Source: Mycolicibacterium litorale (lineage in GTDB: Bacteria > Actinomycetota > Actinomycetes > Mycobacteriales > Mycobacteriaceae). From it: DNA of 64,000 nt. How positions within the stretch are numbered: the stretch's first letter is position 1; every line of letters starts with the position of its first letter. The stretch lies in contig NZ_AP023287.1 in assembly GCF_014218295.1 (NCBI RefSeq), positions 2,976,001-3,040,000 on the forward strand. The letters are read 5' to 3'. Shown here piece after piece: positions 41,833 through 49,763 of the stretch. The notes beneath the pieces were generated by a model, which was not told the origin of the DNA, made no database searches, and saw only the letters and a program-made list of their open reading frames with translations. The position numbers and the translations under genes are program-made.

Positions 41833-42543
41833 ATGCCAACAGCCACGCCGCACCTGGTCGTTCTCGACATCGCCGGCACCACCGTCGACGAAGGGCAGCA
41901 CGTCTACCGCGTCCTGGCCGAGACGGTCGTCGCGCACGGCGGAGCCCCCTCGCAGGCCGACATCGCGCGGTGGCACGGCGCCGCCAAGCACGAGGCACTG
42001 CGCGCACTGCTCACAGCCGGCGCAGGCGCACCTCCAGACGACGAGACGCTGCGCGCGGTCGTCGCAGACTTCCAGCGCCGCCTGAAGGCCGCATACACCG
42101 ACCATCCGCCACGTCCTCTGCCCGGCGTGCCCGAGGCACTGGCCGACCTGCGTTCCGCGGGCATCCGGATCGCCCTCACCACCGGCTTCGACCGCGACAT
42201 CGTCGATTCGCTGCTGACCGCGCTGGGCTGGGAGGGCGACGCGGTCGTCGACGCCGTGGTGTGCGGCAGCGACGTCGCGCTGGGCAGGCCCGCGCCCTAC
42301 ATGATCTTCCGGGCGATGGAGCGGCTGGGCGTCACCGACGTGGGGAGCGTCCTCGTCGCGGGCGACACCCCGCGCGACCTGCAGGCGGGCACCAACTCCG
42401 GCGCGGGTTTCGTCGTCGGGGTGCTCTCCGGAGCCGGCAACGCCGACGAGCTCGGCGCCCACCGGCACACGCACCTGCTGCCGTCGGTGGCCGAGCTGCC
42501 CGCGTGGTTGGGCATTCGCAGCGCCGCGGCCAGCGCGCCGTGA
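41833..42543 (+). CDS. Phosphonatase-like HAD hydrolase (PhnX-like, TIGR03351 type)
   Basis: This 236-aa HAD enzyme has phosphonatase features. The nucleophile motif is DIAGTT (D12, with Ala instead of the second Asp), K52 in the cap (HGAAKHEAL) matches the Schiff-base lysine of PhnX, GRPAPYMIF carries Arg in place of the usual HAD Lys, and GDTPRDLQAG supplies the metal-binding acid. It is predicted to cleave a C-P bond of phosphonoacetaldehyde or a hydroxylated analogue. Members of this clade are known not to associate with the PhnW transaminase, as here. The start is ATG 41833 after GGAG. The stop overlaps the next gene (GTGA). Confidence 0.85.
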   Translation: MPTATPHLVVLDIAGTTVDEGQHVYRVLAETVVAHGGAPSQADIARWHGAAKHEALRALLTAGAGAPPDDETLRAVVADFQRRLKAAYTDHPPRPLPGVPEALADLRSAGIRIALTTGFDRDIVDSLLTALGWEGDAVVDAVVCGSDVALGRPAPYMIFRAMERLGVTDVGSVLVAGDTPRDLQAGTNSGAGFVVGVLSGAGNADELGAHRHTHLLPSVAELPAWLGIRSAAASAP

Positions 42544-43622
42544 ACGAGACTGAGCCAGAATCGCTTTCGACGGGGGAGCGAGTGGACAGCACTGTGGCGG
42601 CGGTGTGGCGCGGTGGTGAGGACATCGCCCTGTGCGAGGTCCCCGTGCCCGTCCCCCAGCCCGGCGACGTCCTCGTCCGGGTCCGCCTCGCCACCGTATG
42701 CGGCAGCGACCGCCACACCGTCAGTGGACGGCGCAGCCAGCCGTGTCCGTCGATTCTCGGCCACGAAACGGTCGGACACATCGTCGCGATCGGCGCAGGC
42801 CGGGCCCGGGCGGTCGACGGCCGACCGCTGCGACCCGGTCAGCGCGTCGTCTGGTCGGTGACATTCGGATGCGGAACCTGTGACCGATGCCGCGCCGGAG
42901 TCACCGCGAAGTGCCGCACTGTGCGCAAGGCCGGGCACGAGGCGTTGGACTCGGACTGGGGGCTGTCCGGCGGTTACGCCCGGCACGTGCTCCTACCGCA
43001 CGGGTTGGCGATCGCCATCGTCGACGACGACCTGCCGGACAAGATCGCCGCCCCCGCGGCGTGCGCCACGTCGACGGTCATGGCGGCGATCGAACGCGCC
43101 GGCCACCTGACCGGCCGACGCGTCGTGGTGGTGGGCGCGGGCATGCTGGGGCTCGCAGCGGTCGCCGCGGCCGCGACAGCCGAGGCGTCCGAGGTGGTCG
43201 CGGTCGATCCCAATCCCCGAAGACGGGATTTGGCACGGCTTTTCGGGGCCACCGAGGTCGCGGCGTCGCTTGACGCCGACCGCAACCACGACGTCCTCCT
43301 CGAATTCTCCGGATCGTCGGCAGCACTGCAGCAGGGCTTGCGGACGCTGGACGTCCAGGGCGTCGCCGTGCTGGCCGGTGCAGTGGCTCCCGACTCCCCC
43401 GTCACCGTCGATCCCGAGACGGTGGTGCGCCGCCAACTGTCGGTACTCGGCGTCCACAACTACGAACCACGGCATCTGCCCGCGGCGCTGAGCTTCCTGA
43501 CCGCGACCCGCACCCGCTTCCCGTGGTCCGAACTCGTGGCGGACCCGCGGACCCTCGCGGAGCTGCCGGCCCTGCTGGCCGGCCCTGGCGGGCCGTCACC
43601 TCGGTACTCGATCGCACCCTGA
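42540..43622 (+). CDS. Zinc-dependent dehydrogenase, phosphonate-catabolism-associated (TIGR03366-like)
   Basis: This medium-chain dehydrogenase/reductase (360 aa from GTG 42540; 346 aa from GTG 42582 behind GGGGGAG) shows catalytic Zn ligands TVCGSDRH (Cys) and LGHET (His/Glu). Structural Zn cysteines are in CGTCDRCRAGVTAKC and the NAD(P) motif is VVGAGMLGLAAV. The pairing with the phosphonatase-like HAD and the GTGA overlap fit the proposed phosphonate-catabolism dehydrogenase family. A likely job is reducing or oxidising the aldehyde released by C-P cleavage (acetaldehyde or glycolaldehyde). The assignment rests on context and remembered family descriptions, so the substrate is inferred. 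Confidence 0.82.
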   Translation: MNETEPESLSTGERVDSTVAAVWRGGEDIALCEVPVPVPQPGDVLVRVRLATVCGSDRHTVSGRRSQPCPSILGHETVGHIVAIGAGRARAVDGRPLRPGQRVVWSVTFGCGTCDRCRAGVTAKCRTVRKAGHEALDSDWGLSGGYARHVLLPHGLAIAIVDDDLPDKIAAPAACATSTVMAAIERAGHLTGRRVVVVGAGMLGLAAVAAAATAEASEVVAVDPNPRRRDLARLFGATEVAASLDADRNHDVLLEFSGSSAALQQGLRTLDVQGVAVLAGAVAPDSPVTVDPETVVRRQLSVLGVHNYEPRHLPAALSFLTATRTRFPWSELVADPRTLAELPALLAGPGGPSPRYSIAP

Positions 43623-43640
43623 CGACCGGGCACCGCCGAC

Positions 43641-46385
43641 TCAGTGTGCGGCGGCGTCCCAGCTGCGGCCGTACCCGACGCTGACCTCCAACGGCACATC
43701 GAGCGCGTAGGCACTGCCCATCTTGTCGCGGACCAGCGCTTCAAGCGTGTCGCGCTCCCCCTCGGCCACTTCGAAGAGCAACTCGTCGTGCACCTGCAAC
43801 AGCATCCGCGACCGCAGACCGGCGTCCTTGATCGCCTGGTCCACGTTGATCATCGCGACTTTGATGATGTCGGCGGCGCTGCCCTGGATGGGGGCGTTGA
43901 GCGCGGCGCGTTCCGCCGCTTCGCGGACGTTGCGGTTACTGCTGTCGAGTTCGGGTAGATAGCGCCGGCGGCCGAAGACCGTCGAGGTGTAGCCGTCCTT
44001 GCGGGCCTGGTCGACGACGTCGCGCAGGTAGTCGCGGATGCCGCCGAAGCGCGCGAAGTACTGGTCCATCTGGACCTTGGCTTCTTCGGTGGAGATCTTG
44101 AGCTGTGCGGCCAGGCCGTAGGCGCTCAACCCGTAGGCCAGCCCGTAGGACATCGCCTTGACGCGACGGCGCAGGTCCGGGGTGACCTCGTCGATCGGGA
44201 CGTCGAAGGCACGGGATGCGACGAAGGAGTGCAGGTCCTCACCGGTGTTGAACGCCTCGATCAGACCGGCGTCCTGCGACAGGTGCGCCATGATGCGCAT
44301 CTCGATCTGGCTGTAGTCGGCGGTCATGAGTTCGGCGTAGCCGTCGCCGACCACGAACGCGTCGCGGATGCGGCGACCCGCCTCGGTGCGGATCGGGATG
44401 TTCTGCAGGTTCGGTTCGGTCGACGACAGCCGGCCGGTGGCAGCGATCGTCTGGTTGAACGTCGTGTGGATCCTGCCGTCGGAGGCGACGGAGTTGAGCA
44501 ACCCGTCGACGGTGACCTTGAGCCGGGTGGCATCGCGGTGCGCCAGCAGATGCTGCAGGAACGGGTGTCCGGTCTTGTCGAACAGCGATTGCAGGGCGTC
44601 GGCGTCGGTGGTGTAGCCGGTCTTGGTCTTCTTGGTCTTGGGCATCTCGAGTTCGTCGAACAGCACGGTCTGCAGCTGTTTGGGCGAGCCGAGGTTGATC
44701 TGCTTGCCGATCACCGCGTACGCCGCCTCGGCCGCATCGCGGATGAGGTCGGCGAACTCGCTCTGCAGCTGCCGCAGTTGATCGATGTCGACGGCGATGC
44801 CGGTGTGCTCCATCTCGGCGAGCACCCGCTGCACCGGCAACTCCATCCGGCCCAGCAGGGACGACGAATCGATGCGCGCCAGCTCCTCGTCGAGGGCGTC
44901 GGCGAGGTCGAGTACCGCGACGGCACGCAGGATCAGCGTCTGGACGGCCTGGTCGTCGCCGCCGTCGCTGTCGTCGAGCAGCGAGAGTTGTTGTTGCGCA
45001 GGGTTGTCCGCACGCAATTCACGGCGCAGGTACCGCAGCGACAGGTCGTCGAGGCTGAAGCTGCGCTGGCCCGGCCGCACCAGGTAGGCGGCCAGCGCGG
45101 TGTCGGACGTGACGCCGGCGAGTGTCCACCCGCGGCCGGCGAGGTCGTGCATGGCGAGCTTGGCCTCGTGCAACGCCTTCGGCGGGCCCGGATCGGCCAG
45201 CCAGGACGCGAGCGCTGCCTCGTCGTCGGGGTCGAGGGTCGCGGTGTCGATGTAGCGACCGTCGCCGTCGGCGGCGACGATCGCCAGCGCGGTGGCGTCG
45301 GCGTCGTAGGCCAGATGCGTCCCCACGACGGCGAGGCCGAACCGGTTGCCGAGGCTGTGCTCGGACAGCCACGCCGCGAGTTCCCCGCGTTCGAGCGCCT
45401 TACCCCGCACGTCGAAGCCGTGCTCCACCTCGGGTTCGACGGCGGCCAGCGTCTCGAACAGCCGGTCCCGCAGCACCCGGAACTCCAGGTCGTCGAACAG
45501 GCGGTGGATCTGGTCGCGGTTCCACGGCTGCACCCGAAGCGTGTCCGGGGTGTGCGGGAGCGGCACGTCCTTGACGAGATCGGTGAGTTCGCGGTTGAGC
45601 ACGACGTGCGACAGGTTCGCGCGCAGCGCGTCGCCGACCTTGCCCTTGACCTGGTCGACGTTGTCGACCAGCGCCTGCAGCGACCCGTACTCGGCGATCC
45701 ACTTGGTCGCCGTCTTCTCGCCGACGCCGGGGATGCCCGGCAGGTTGTCACTCGGGTCGCCGCGCAGTGCGGCGAAGTCCGGATACTGCTGCGGGGTGAG
45801 CCCGTACTTCTCGAGTACCGCCTCCGGCGTGAACCGGGTCAGTTCACTGACGCCCTTGCGGGGATAGAGGACCGTCACGTCGTCGCTGACGAGTTGCAGC
45901 GCGTCGCGGTCACCCGTGACGACGAGCACCCGGTAGCCCTCGCCCTCGGCCTGGGTGGCCAGCGTGGCGATGATGTCGTCGGCTTCGAAGCCCGGTTCGG
46001 CCAGCACGGCGATGCCCAGTGCGACGAGCACCTCCTTGGTGATGTCGATCTGACCGCGGAACTCGTCGGGGGTCGACGAGCGGCCGGCCTTGTACTCCGG
46101 GTACTTGTCGACGCGGAAGGTCTGGCGCGACACGTCGAAGGCGGCGGCCACGTGCGTGGGCTGTTCGTCGCGCAGCAGGTTGATGAGCATCGCGGTGAAT
46201 CCGTAGACCGCGTTGGTGGTCAGCCCGCCCTGGGTCTTGAAGTTCTCCGCGGGCAGCGCGTAGAAGGCGCGATAGGCCAGCGAGTTGCCGTCCAGCAGCA
46301 TCAGCGTGGGCTTGTCGTCCGTCGTGGCGGCCGTCTTCTTGCCGGCGGCCGTCTTCTGGCTCGTGGAGGTACTGGCTGGGCTCAC
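43641..46385 (-). CDS. polA: DNA polymerase I
   Basis: This 914-aa repair and Okazaki-fragment polymerase starts at GTG 46385 (VSPASTSTSQ); ATG 46403 would overlap the lysR stop. The 5' nuclease domain (about 25-320) keeps its acidic residues (LLDGNSLAYRAF, EADDIIATLA and TGDRDALQLV). The central 3'-5' exonuclease-like region (about 340-520) lacks the DxE motif, so proofreading is absent, as known for mycobacterial PolA. The polymerase domain has motif A (TADYSQIEMRIMAHLS), motif B (RRVKAMSYGLAYGLSAYG) and motif C (LLQVHDELLFE). It follows lysR by 10 bp. It is essential for repair synthesis after UvrABC incision. Confidence 0.97.
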   Translation of the reverse strand: MSPASTSTSQKTAAGKKTAATTDDKPTLMLLDGNSLAYRAFYALPAENFKTQGGLTTNAVYGFTAMLINLLRDEQPTHVAAAFDVSRQTFRVDKYPEYKAGRSSTPDEFRGQIDITKEVLVALGIAVLAEPGFEADDIIATLATQAEGEGYRVLVVTGDRDALQLVSDDVTVLYPRKGVSELTRFTPEAVLEKYGLTPQQYPDFAALRGDPSDNLPGIPGVGEKTATKWIAEYGSLQALVDNVDQVKGKVGDALRANLSHVVLNRELTDLVKDVPLPHTPDTLRVQPWNRDQIHRLFDDLEFRVLRDRLFETLAAVEPEVEHGFDVRGKALERGELAAWLSEHSLGNRFGLAVVGTHLAYDADATALAIVAADGDGRYIDTATLDPDDEAALASWLADPGPPKALHEAKLAMHDLAGRGWTLAGVTSDTALAAYLVRPGQRSFSLDDLSLRYLRRELRADNPAQQQLSLLDDSDGGDDQAVQTLILRAVAVLDLADALDEELARIDSSSLLGRMELPVQRVLAEMEHTGIAVDIDQLRQLQSEFADLIRDAAEAAYAVIGKQINLGSPKQLQTVLFDELEMPKTKKTKTGYTTDADALQSLFDKTGHPFLQHLLAHRDATRLKVTVDGLLNSVASDGRIHTTFNQTIAATGRLSSTEPNLQNIPIRTEAGRRIRDAFVVGDGYAELMTADYSQIEMRIMAHLSQDAGLIEAFNTGEDLHSFVASRAFDVPIDEVTPDLRRRVKAMSYGLAYGLSAYGLAAQLKISTEEAKVQMDQYFARFGGIRDYLRDVVDQARKDGYTSTVFGRRRYLPELDSSNRNVREAAERAALNAPIQGSAADIIKVAMINVDQAIKDAGLRSRMLLQVHDELLFEVAEGERDTLEALVRDKMGSAYALDVPLEVSVGYGRSWDAAAH

Positions 46386-46395
46386 GCGCACAACT

Positions 46396-47286
46396 CTAGG
46401 CATCCCCGGTGACACGCAGGTGTTCGCGGGCCATGCCGATGAGCGCCCGCGCCGCGGGACTGACCGGCCCGTCGGCACGCCATGCGAGTACCAGGCGTCC
46501 GCGCAGCTCCGGAGTGATCGCGACGGGATGCAGACCGGCGTGGTGGCGGGCCACCGACCGCGGCACGATCGCGACGCCCAGCCCGCGTGCGGCCAGGTCG
46601 GCCAGTTCCTGCGGGGTGCTGGCCTCGAAGGCGATCCGCGGCGCCACCCCGGCGGCCGCGCAGGCCTCGTCGAGCCGGCGGCGCAGGCCCGTACCGGGTG
46701 GCAGGGCGATGAGCGACCGGTCCGCGAGTGCGGCCACGGGCACCGAGGAGACATCGCCCCACGGGTCGCCGTGCCCGACCGCGGCGTCGATGACCTCGTC
46801 GGTGGTGACGTCGACAGCGAGCCCGTCGGGCACCTCGTCCGCGCCGACCGATGCGATCACGACGTCGAATCGGCCCGACCGCACCCCGTCGACGAGCCGG
46901 TCGGAGTCCGCGGTGTGCAGCGTGATCTCCACTCCGGGGTAGGCCGCATGGAAGGCCGCGAGCAGCGCCGGCATGTCGACGTTGTGGGCGGTGACGGTCC
47001 CGACCACCGCCGATCCCCGCACCAGCCCCGTCAGCTCCTCGACCGCGGCCCGGGCGTCGGCGACGGCCGACAGGGCGGCCCGGGCGTGCGGCAGCACGGC
47101 GGCACCCGCGGCGGTGAGGCGCACCTGCCGGCGCGCACGGTCGAACAGCGGTTGACCCAGTTCGCGTTCCAGTCGGGCGATCTGTGCACTGACCGCCGGT
47201 TGCGCCACGTGCACGCGTGCGGCGGCGCGGGTGAAGTTCGTCTCCTCCGCGACCGCGACGAAGTACTCCAGCTGACGCAGTTCCAT
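46396..47286 (-). CDS. LysR-family transcriptional regulator
   Basis: This 296-aa LysR regulator has an N-terminal winged helix (about 1-60: MELRQLEYFVAVAEETNFTR and QPAVSAQIARLERELG) and a periplasmic-binding-type effector domain (about 90-290; VVGTVTAHNVDMPALLAAFH). It is divergent from the alpha/beta hydrolase at 47386 with a 99-bp gap that holds a perfect inverted repeat, so it probably controls that gene and itself. Its stop is 10 bp before polA, which may receive read-through. Confidence 0.93.
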   Translation of the reverse strand: MELRQLEYFVAVAEETNFTRAAARVHVAQPAVSAQIARLERELGQPLFDRARRQVRLTAAGAAVLPHARAALSAVADARAAVEELTGLVRGSAVVGTVTAHNVDMPALLAAFHAAYPGVEITLHTADSDRLVDGVRSGRFDVVIASVGADEVPDGLAVDVTTDEVIDAAVGHGDPWGDVSSVPVAALADRSLIALPPGTGLRRRLDEACAAAGVAPRIAFEASTPQELADLAARGLGVAIVPRSVARHHAGLHPVAITPELRGRLVLAWRADGPVSPAARALIGMAREHLRVTGDA

Positions 47287-47300
47287 AAGCGATCACGATA

Positions 47301-47316
47301 GTTTCGCGCACGAAAC
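47301..47316. promoter_or_regulatory. LysR-type operator in the lysR/hydrolase divergent region
   Basis: GTTTCG-CGCA-CGAAAC is a perfect inverted repeat 15 bp upstream of lysR. It contains the T-N(11-12)-A symmetry of LysR sites and is flanked by ATAG and GTAT. Confidence 0.6.
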
Positions 47317-47385
47317 GGTATTGGACTTATAGGTCAGTCGCAGCCACGGTGGAGTCGACGACCACTGACCCCGAGGAGCCCTTTC

Positions 47386-48057
47386 GTGAGCACGTTCGTA
47401 CTGATCCCCGGCGCCTGCCACGGCGCCTGGTACTTCGACGATCTGGTGACGGCGTTGCGCGACCACGGCCACCGCGCGTACGCCTACACGCTGACCGGGG
47501 TCGCCGAACGCGCCCACCTCGCCCATGGCGGCGTCAATCTCGACACCCACATCGCGGACGTGTGCGCAGCCCTCGCCACCATCCCCGACGCGGACGTCAT
47601 CCTCGTGGGGCACAGCTACGGCGGGATGGTCATCACGGCGGTGGCCGACCGCATGCCCGAGCGCGTCGACGCCATGGTCTACCTCGACGCGCTCGTCCCC
47701 CGTGACGGCGAATCATGTTGGCAGCTCGTCAACGACGAGCAACGGCAGTGGTATCTCGACGTGGACGACACCGGGTACGGAGTCCCGGCACTGCCGTTCT
47801 TCGACGACCGCGCGTCTGCCCACCCACTTCCGTCACTGCTGCAACGCATCACACTGACCGGTGACCTCAGCACGGTTCGCCGACGCGACTACGCCTACGC
47901 GTTGAGGTGGCCCGGCGAATCCCCGCTGCGCCGGTCCTATGAACGGGTCCGCGACGATCCGGCGTGGATCGTGCACGAACTCGACGGCGCCCACGACCTG
48001 ATGCGCGACAACCCCGACGATCTCGTGCGCATCCTGCTCGACGCCGCCGCCCACTGA
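47386..48057 (+). CDS. Alpha/beta hydrolase (EstC/salicylate-esterase type)
   Basis: This 223-aa single-domain serine hydrolase starts at GTG 47386. The oxyanion segment is LIPGACHGAWYFD, the nucleophile elbow VGHSYGG (Ser about 80), and the C-terminal catalytic His ELDGAHDLMRDNPDDL. It belongs to the plant-esterase-like family that hydrolyses small methyl or aryl esters. The divergent LysR gene and shared operator suggest induction by its substrate. No neighbouring catabolic gene indicates which ester is used. Confidence 0.88.
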   Translation: MSTFVLIPGACHGAWYFDDLVTALRDHGHRAYAYTLTGVAERAHLAHGGVNLDTHIADVCAALATIPDADVILVGHSYGGMVITAVADRMPERVDAMVYLDALVPRDGESCWQLVNDEQRQWYLDVDDTGYGVPALPFFDDRASAHPLPSLLQRITLTGDLSTVRRRDYAYALRWPGESPLRRSYERVRDDPAWIVHELDGAHDLMRDNPDDLVRILLDAAAH

Positions 48058-48058
48058 C

Positions 48059-48072
48059 TGGAACACGTTTCA
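48059..48072. promoter_or_regulatory. KstR-type binding site
   Basis: TGGAACACGTTTCA matches the mycobacterial KstR consensus TNNAACNNGTTNNA at every fixed position. It lies 31 bp before the DUF35 gene. KstR represses sterol-degradation genes and is released by steroid CoA thioesters. I recall Rv1628c-Rv1627c, the counterparts of the downstream genes, as members of the KstR regulon. Confidence 0.75.
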
Positions 48073-48103
48073 GTTTTACCCCGGCACTGGGTACGCTGAC
48101 CGC

Positions 48104-48544
48104 GTGTCAGCAGCTTCCACGCAACCGGCGATCGACGGCTGGTTCGCCACCGACGAGTCCGGCGAGGCCCACCTCATCGGCGGTAAGTGCCCGCAGTGCG
48201 GAACGTATGTCTTCCCGCCCCGGGCCAACAACTGCCCGAATCCCGGGTGCGACGGCGACGAGCTCGCACAGGTGCCGATGTCGCGGCGCGGAACGCTGTG
48301 GAGCTACACCGAGAACCGCTACGCGCCCCCGCCGCCCTACCCGTCCCCGGATCCCTTCGAACCCTTCGCGGTCGCCGCTGTGGAGTTGGCGGAGGAAGGC
48401 CTGATCGTGCTGGGCAAGGTGGTCGAGGGAACGCTCGCCGCCGATCTGGAGGTCGGCATGGAGATGGAGCTGACGACCATGCCGCTCTACACCGACGACG
48501 AGGGCGTCGAACGCATCGTGCACGCCTGGAGGATCGCCCGATGA
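48104..48544 (+). CDS. DUF35 OB-fold protein with zinc ribbon (Rv1628c-type)
   Basis: This 146-aa partner protein has a rubredoxin-like zinc ribbon with four cysteines (C29, C32, C44, C49 in CPQCGTY and NNCPNPGC) and an OB-fold that binds acyl-CoA. DUF35 proteins pair with thiolase-like enzymes; in sterol side-chain degradation the ChsH2 DUF35 domain activates the aldolase Ltp2. The start is GTG 48104. The stop overlaps the thiolase-like start by 4 bp (ATGA), as expected for a stoichiometric complex. Control by KstR is likely from the upstream site. Confidence 0.9.
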   Translation: MSAASTQPAIDGWFATDESGEAHLIGGKCPQCGTYVFPPRANNCPNPGCDGDELAQVPMSRRGTLWSYTENRYAPPPPYPSPDPFEPFAVAAVELAEEGLIVLGKVVEGTLAADLEVGMEMELTTMPLYTDDEGVERIVHAWRIAR

Positions 48545-49740
48545 GCCCCGAACCGGTCTACATCCTCGGCGCGGGCATGCACCCCTGGGGCAAATGGGGC
48601 AACGACTTCACCGAATACGGCGTGGTCGCCGCGCGCGCCGCGCTGGCCGAGGCCGGGCTGGACTGGCGTCAGATCCAATTGGTCGCCGGCGCCGACACCA
48701 TCCGCAACGGGTATCCCGGCTTCGTCGCGGGGTCGACGTTCGCCCAGAAGCTGGGATGGAACGGCGTGCCGGTGTCGTCGAGCTACGCCGCGTGTGCGAG
48801 CGGTTCGCAGGCGCTGCAGAGCGCGCGGGCCCAGATCCTCGCCGGCTTCTGCGACGTCGCGCTGGTGATCGGCGCGGACACCACCCCGAAGGGGTTCTTC
48901 GCCCCTGTCGGCGGCGAACGCCGCAACGACCCTGACTGGCAGCGCTTCCATCTGATCGGCGCCACCAATCCGGTGTACTTCGCGATGCTGGCCCGCCGCC
49001 GGATGGACCTCTACGGTGCGACGCTCGAGGATTTCGCCGCGGTGAAGGTCAAGAACGCCAAGCACGGCCTGGAGAACCCGAACGCGCGGTTCCGCAAGGA
49101 GAGCTCGGTCGAGGACGTGTTGGCGAGCCCTGTGGTCGCCGATCCGCTTCGGCTGCTGGACATCTGCGCCACCTCCGACGGTGCGGCAGCCTTGGTCGTC
49201 GCCAGCAAGTCGTTCGCCGAGAGGCACCTCGGGTCGGTCGACGGAGTCCCCTCGGTGCGCGCGGTCAGCACGGTGACACCGCGGTATCCACAGCATTTGC
49301 CCGAACTACCGGATATCGCAACGGATTCCACCGCCGTGGTGCCGGCACCCGACCGCGTGTTCAAGGACCAGATCCTCGACGCCGCATACGCGGAGGCCGG
49401 TATCGGCCCCGAGGATCTCAGCGTCGCCGAGGTCTACGACCTGTCCACCGCCCTGGAACTCGACTGGTATGAACACCTCGGTCTGTGCCCCAGGGGTGAG
49501 GCCGAACAGCTGCTGCGCAGCGGCGCCACCACCATCGGCGGCCGGATTCCGGTCAATCCGTCGGGCGGATTGGCGTGTTTCGGTGAGGCCATCCCGGCCC
49601 AGGCGATCGCTCAGGTCTGCGAACTGACCTGGCAGCTCAAGGGCCAGGCGACGGGACGCCAGGTCGAGAACGCGAAGGTCGGCGTGACGGCCAACCAGGG
49701 ATTGTTCGGGCACGGCTCGTCGGTGATCGTCGCGCGCTGA
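48541..49740 (+). CDS. Thiolase-fold lipid-transfer/aldolase-like protein (Rv1627c-type)
   Basis: This 399-aa thiolase superfamily protein is of the SCP-x/Ltp type. The N-terminal nucleophile position is C85 (SSYAACASGSQAL). The C-terminal NPSGGLACFGEAIPAQ has Glu-Ala where thiolases carry the catalytic His-Pro, and the last loop ends GLFGHGSSVIV without the second Cys. Loss of these groups fits Ltp2-like aldolases, which act with a DUF35 partner to release a side-chain acyl-CoA. Together with the KstR site, a role in steroid or sterol-like side-chain cleavage is likely. The start is ATG 48541. Confidence 0.85.
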   Translation: MSPEPVYILGAGMHPWGKWGNDFTEYGVVAARAALAEAGLDWRQIQLVAGADTIRNGYPGFVAGSTFAQKLGWNGVPVSSSYAACASGSQALQSARAQILAGFCDVALVIGADTTPKGFFAPVGGERRNDPDWQRFHLIGATNPVYFAMLARRRMDLYGATLEDFAAVKVKNAKHGLENPNARFRKESSVEDVLASPVVADPLRLLDICATSDGAAALVVASKSFAERHLGSVDGVPSVRAVSTVTPRYPQHLPELPDIATDSTAVVPAPDRVFKDQILDAAYAEAGIGPEDLSVAEVYDLSTALELDWYEHLGLCPRGEAEQLLRSGATTIGGRIPVNPSGGLACFGEAIPAQAIAQVCELTWQLKGQATGRQVENAKVGVTANQGLFGHGSSVIVAR

Positions 49741-49763
49741 GTTCGTTGCTGGAATCGCGTCCG

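Noticed and set aside
41833..42543. True phosphonoacetaldehyde hydrolase PhnX of the AEP pathway
   Set aside because: Catalytic residues agree, but there is no PhnW transaminase, and the linked zinc dehydrogenase points to the PhnX-like sister clade.
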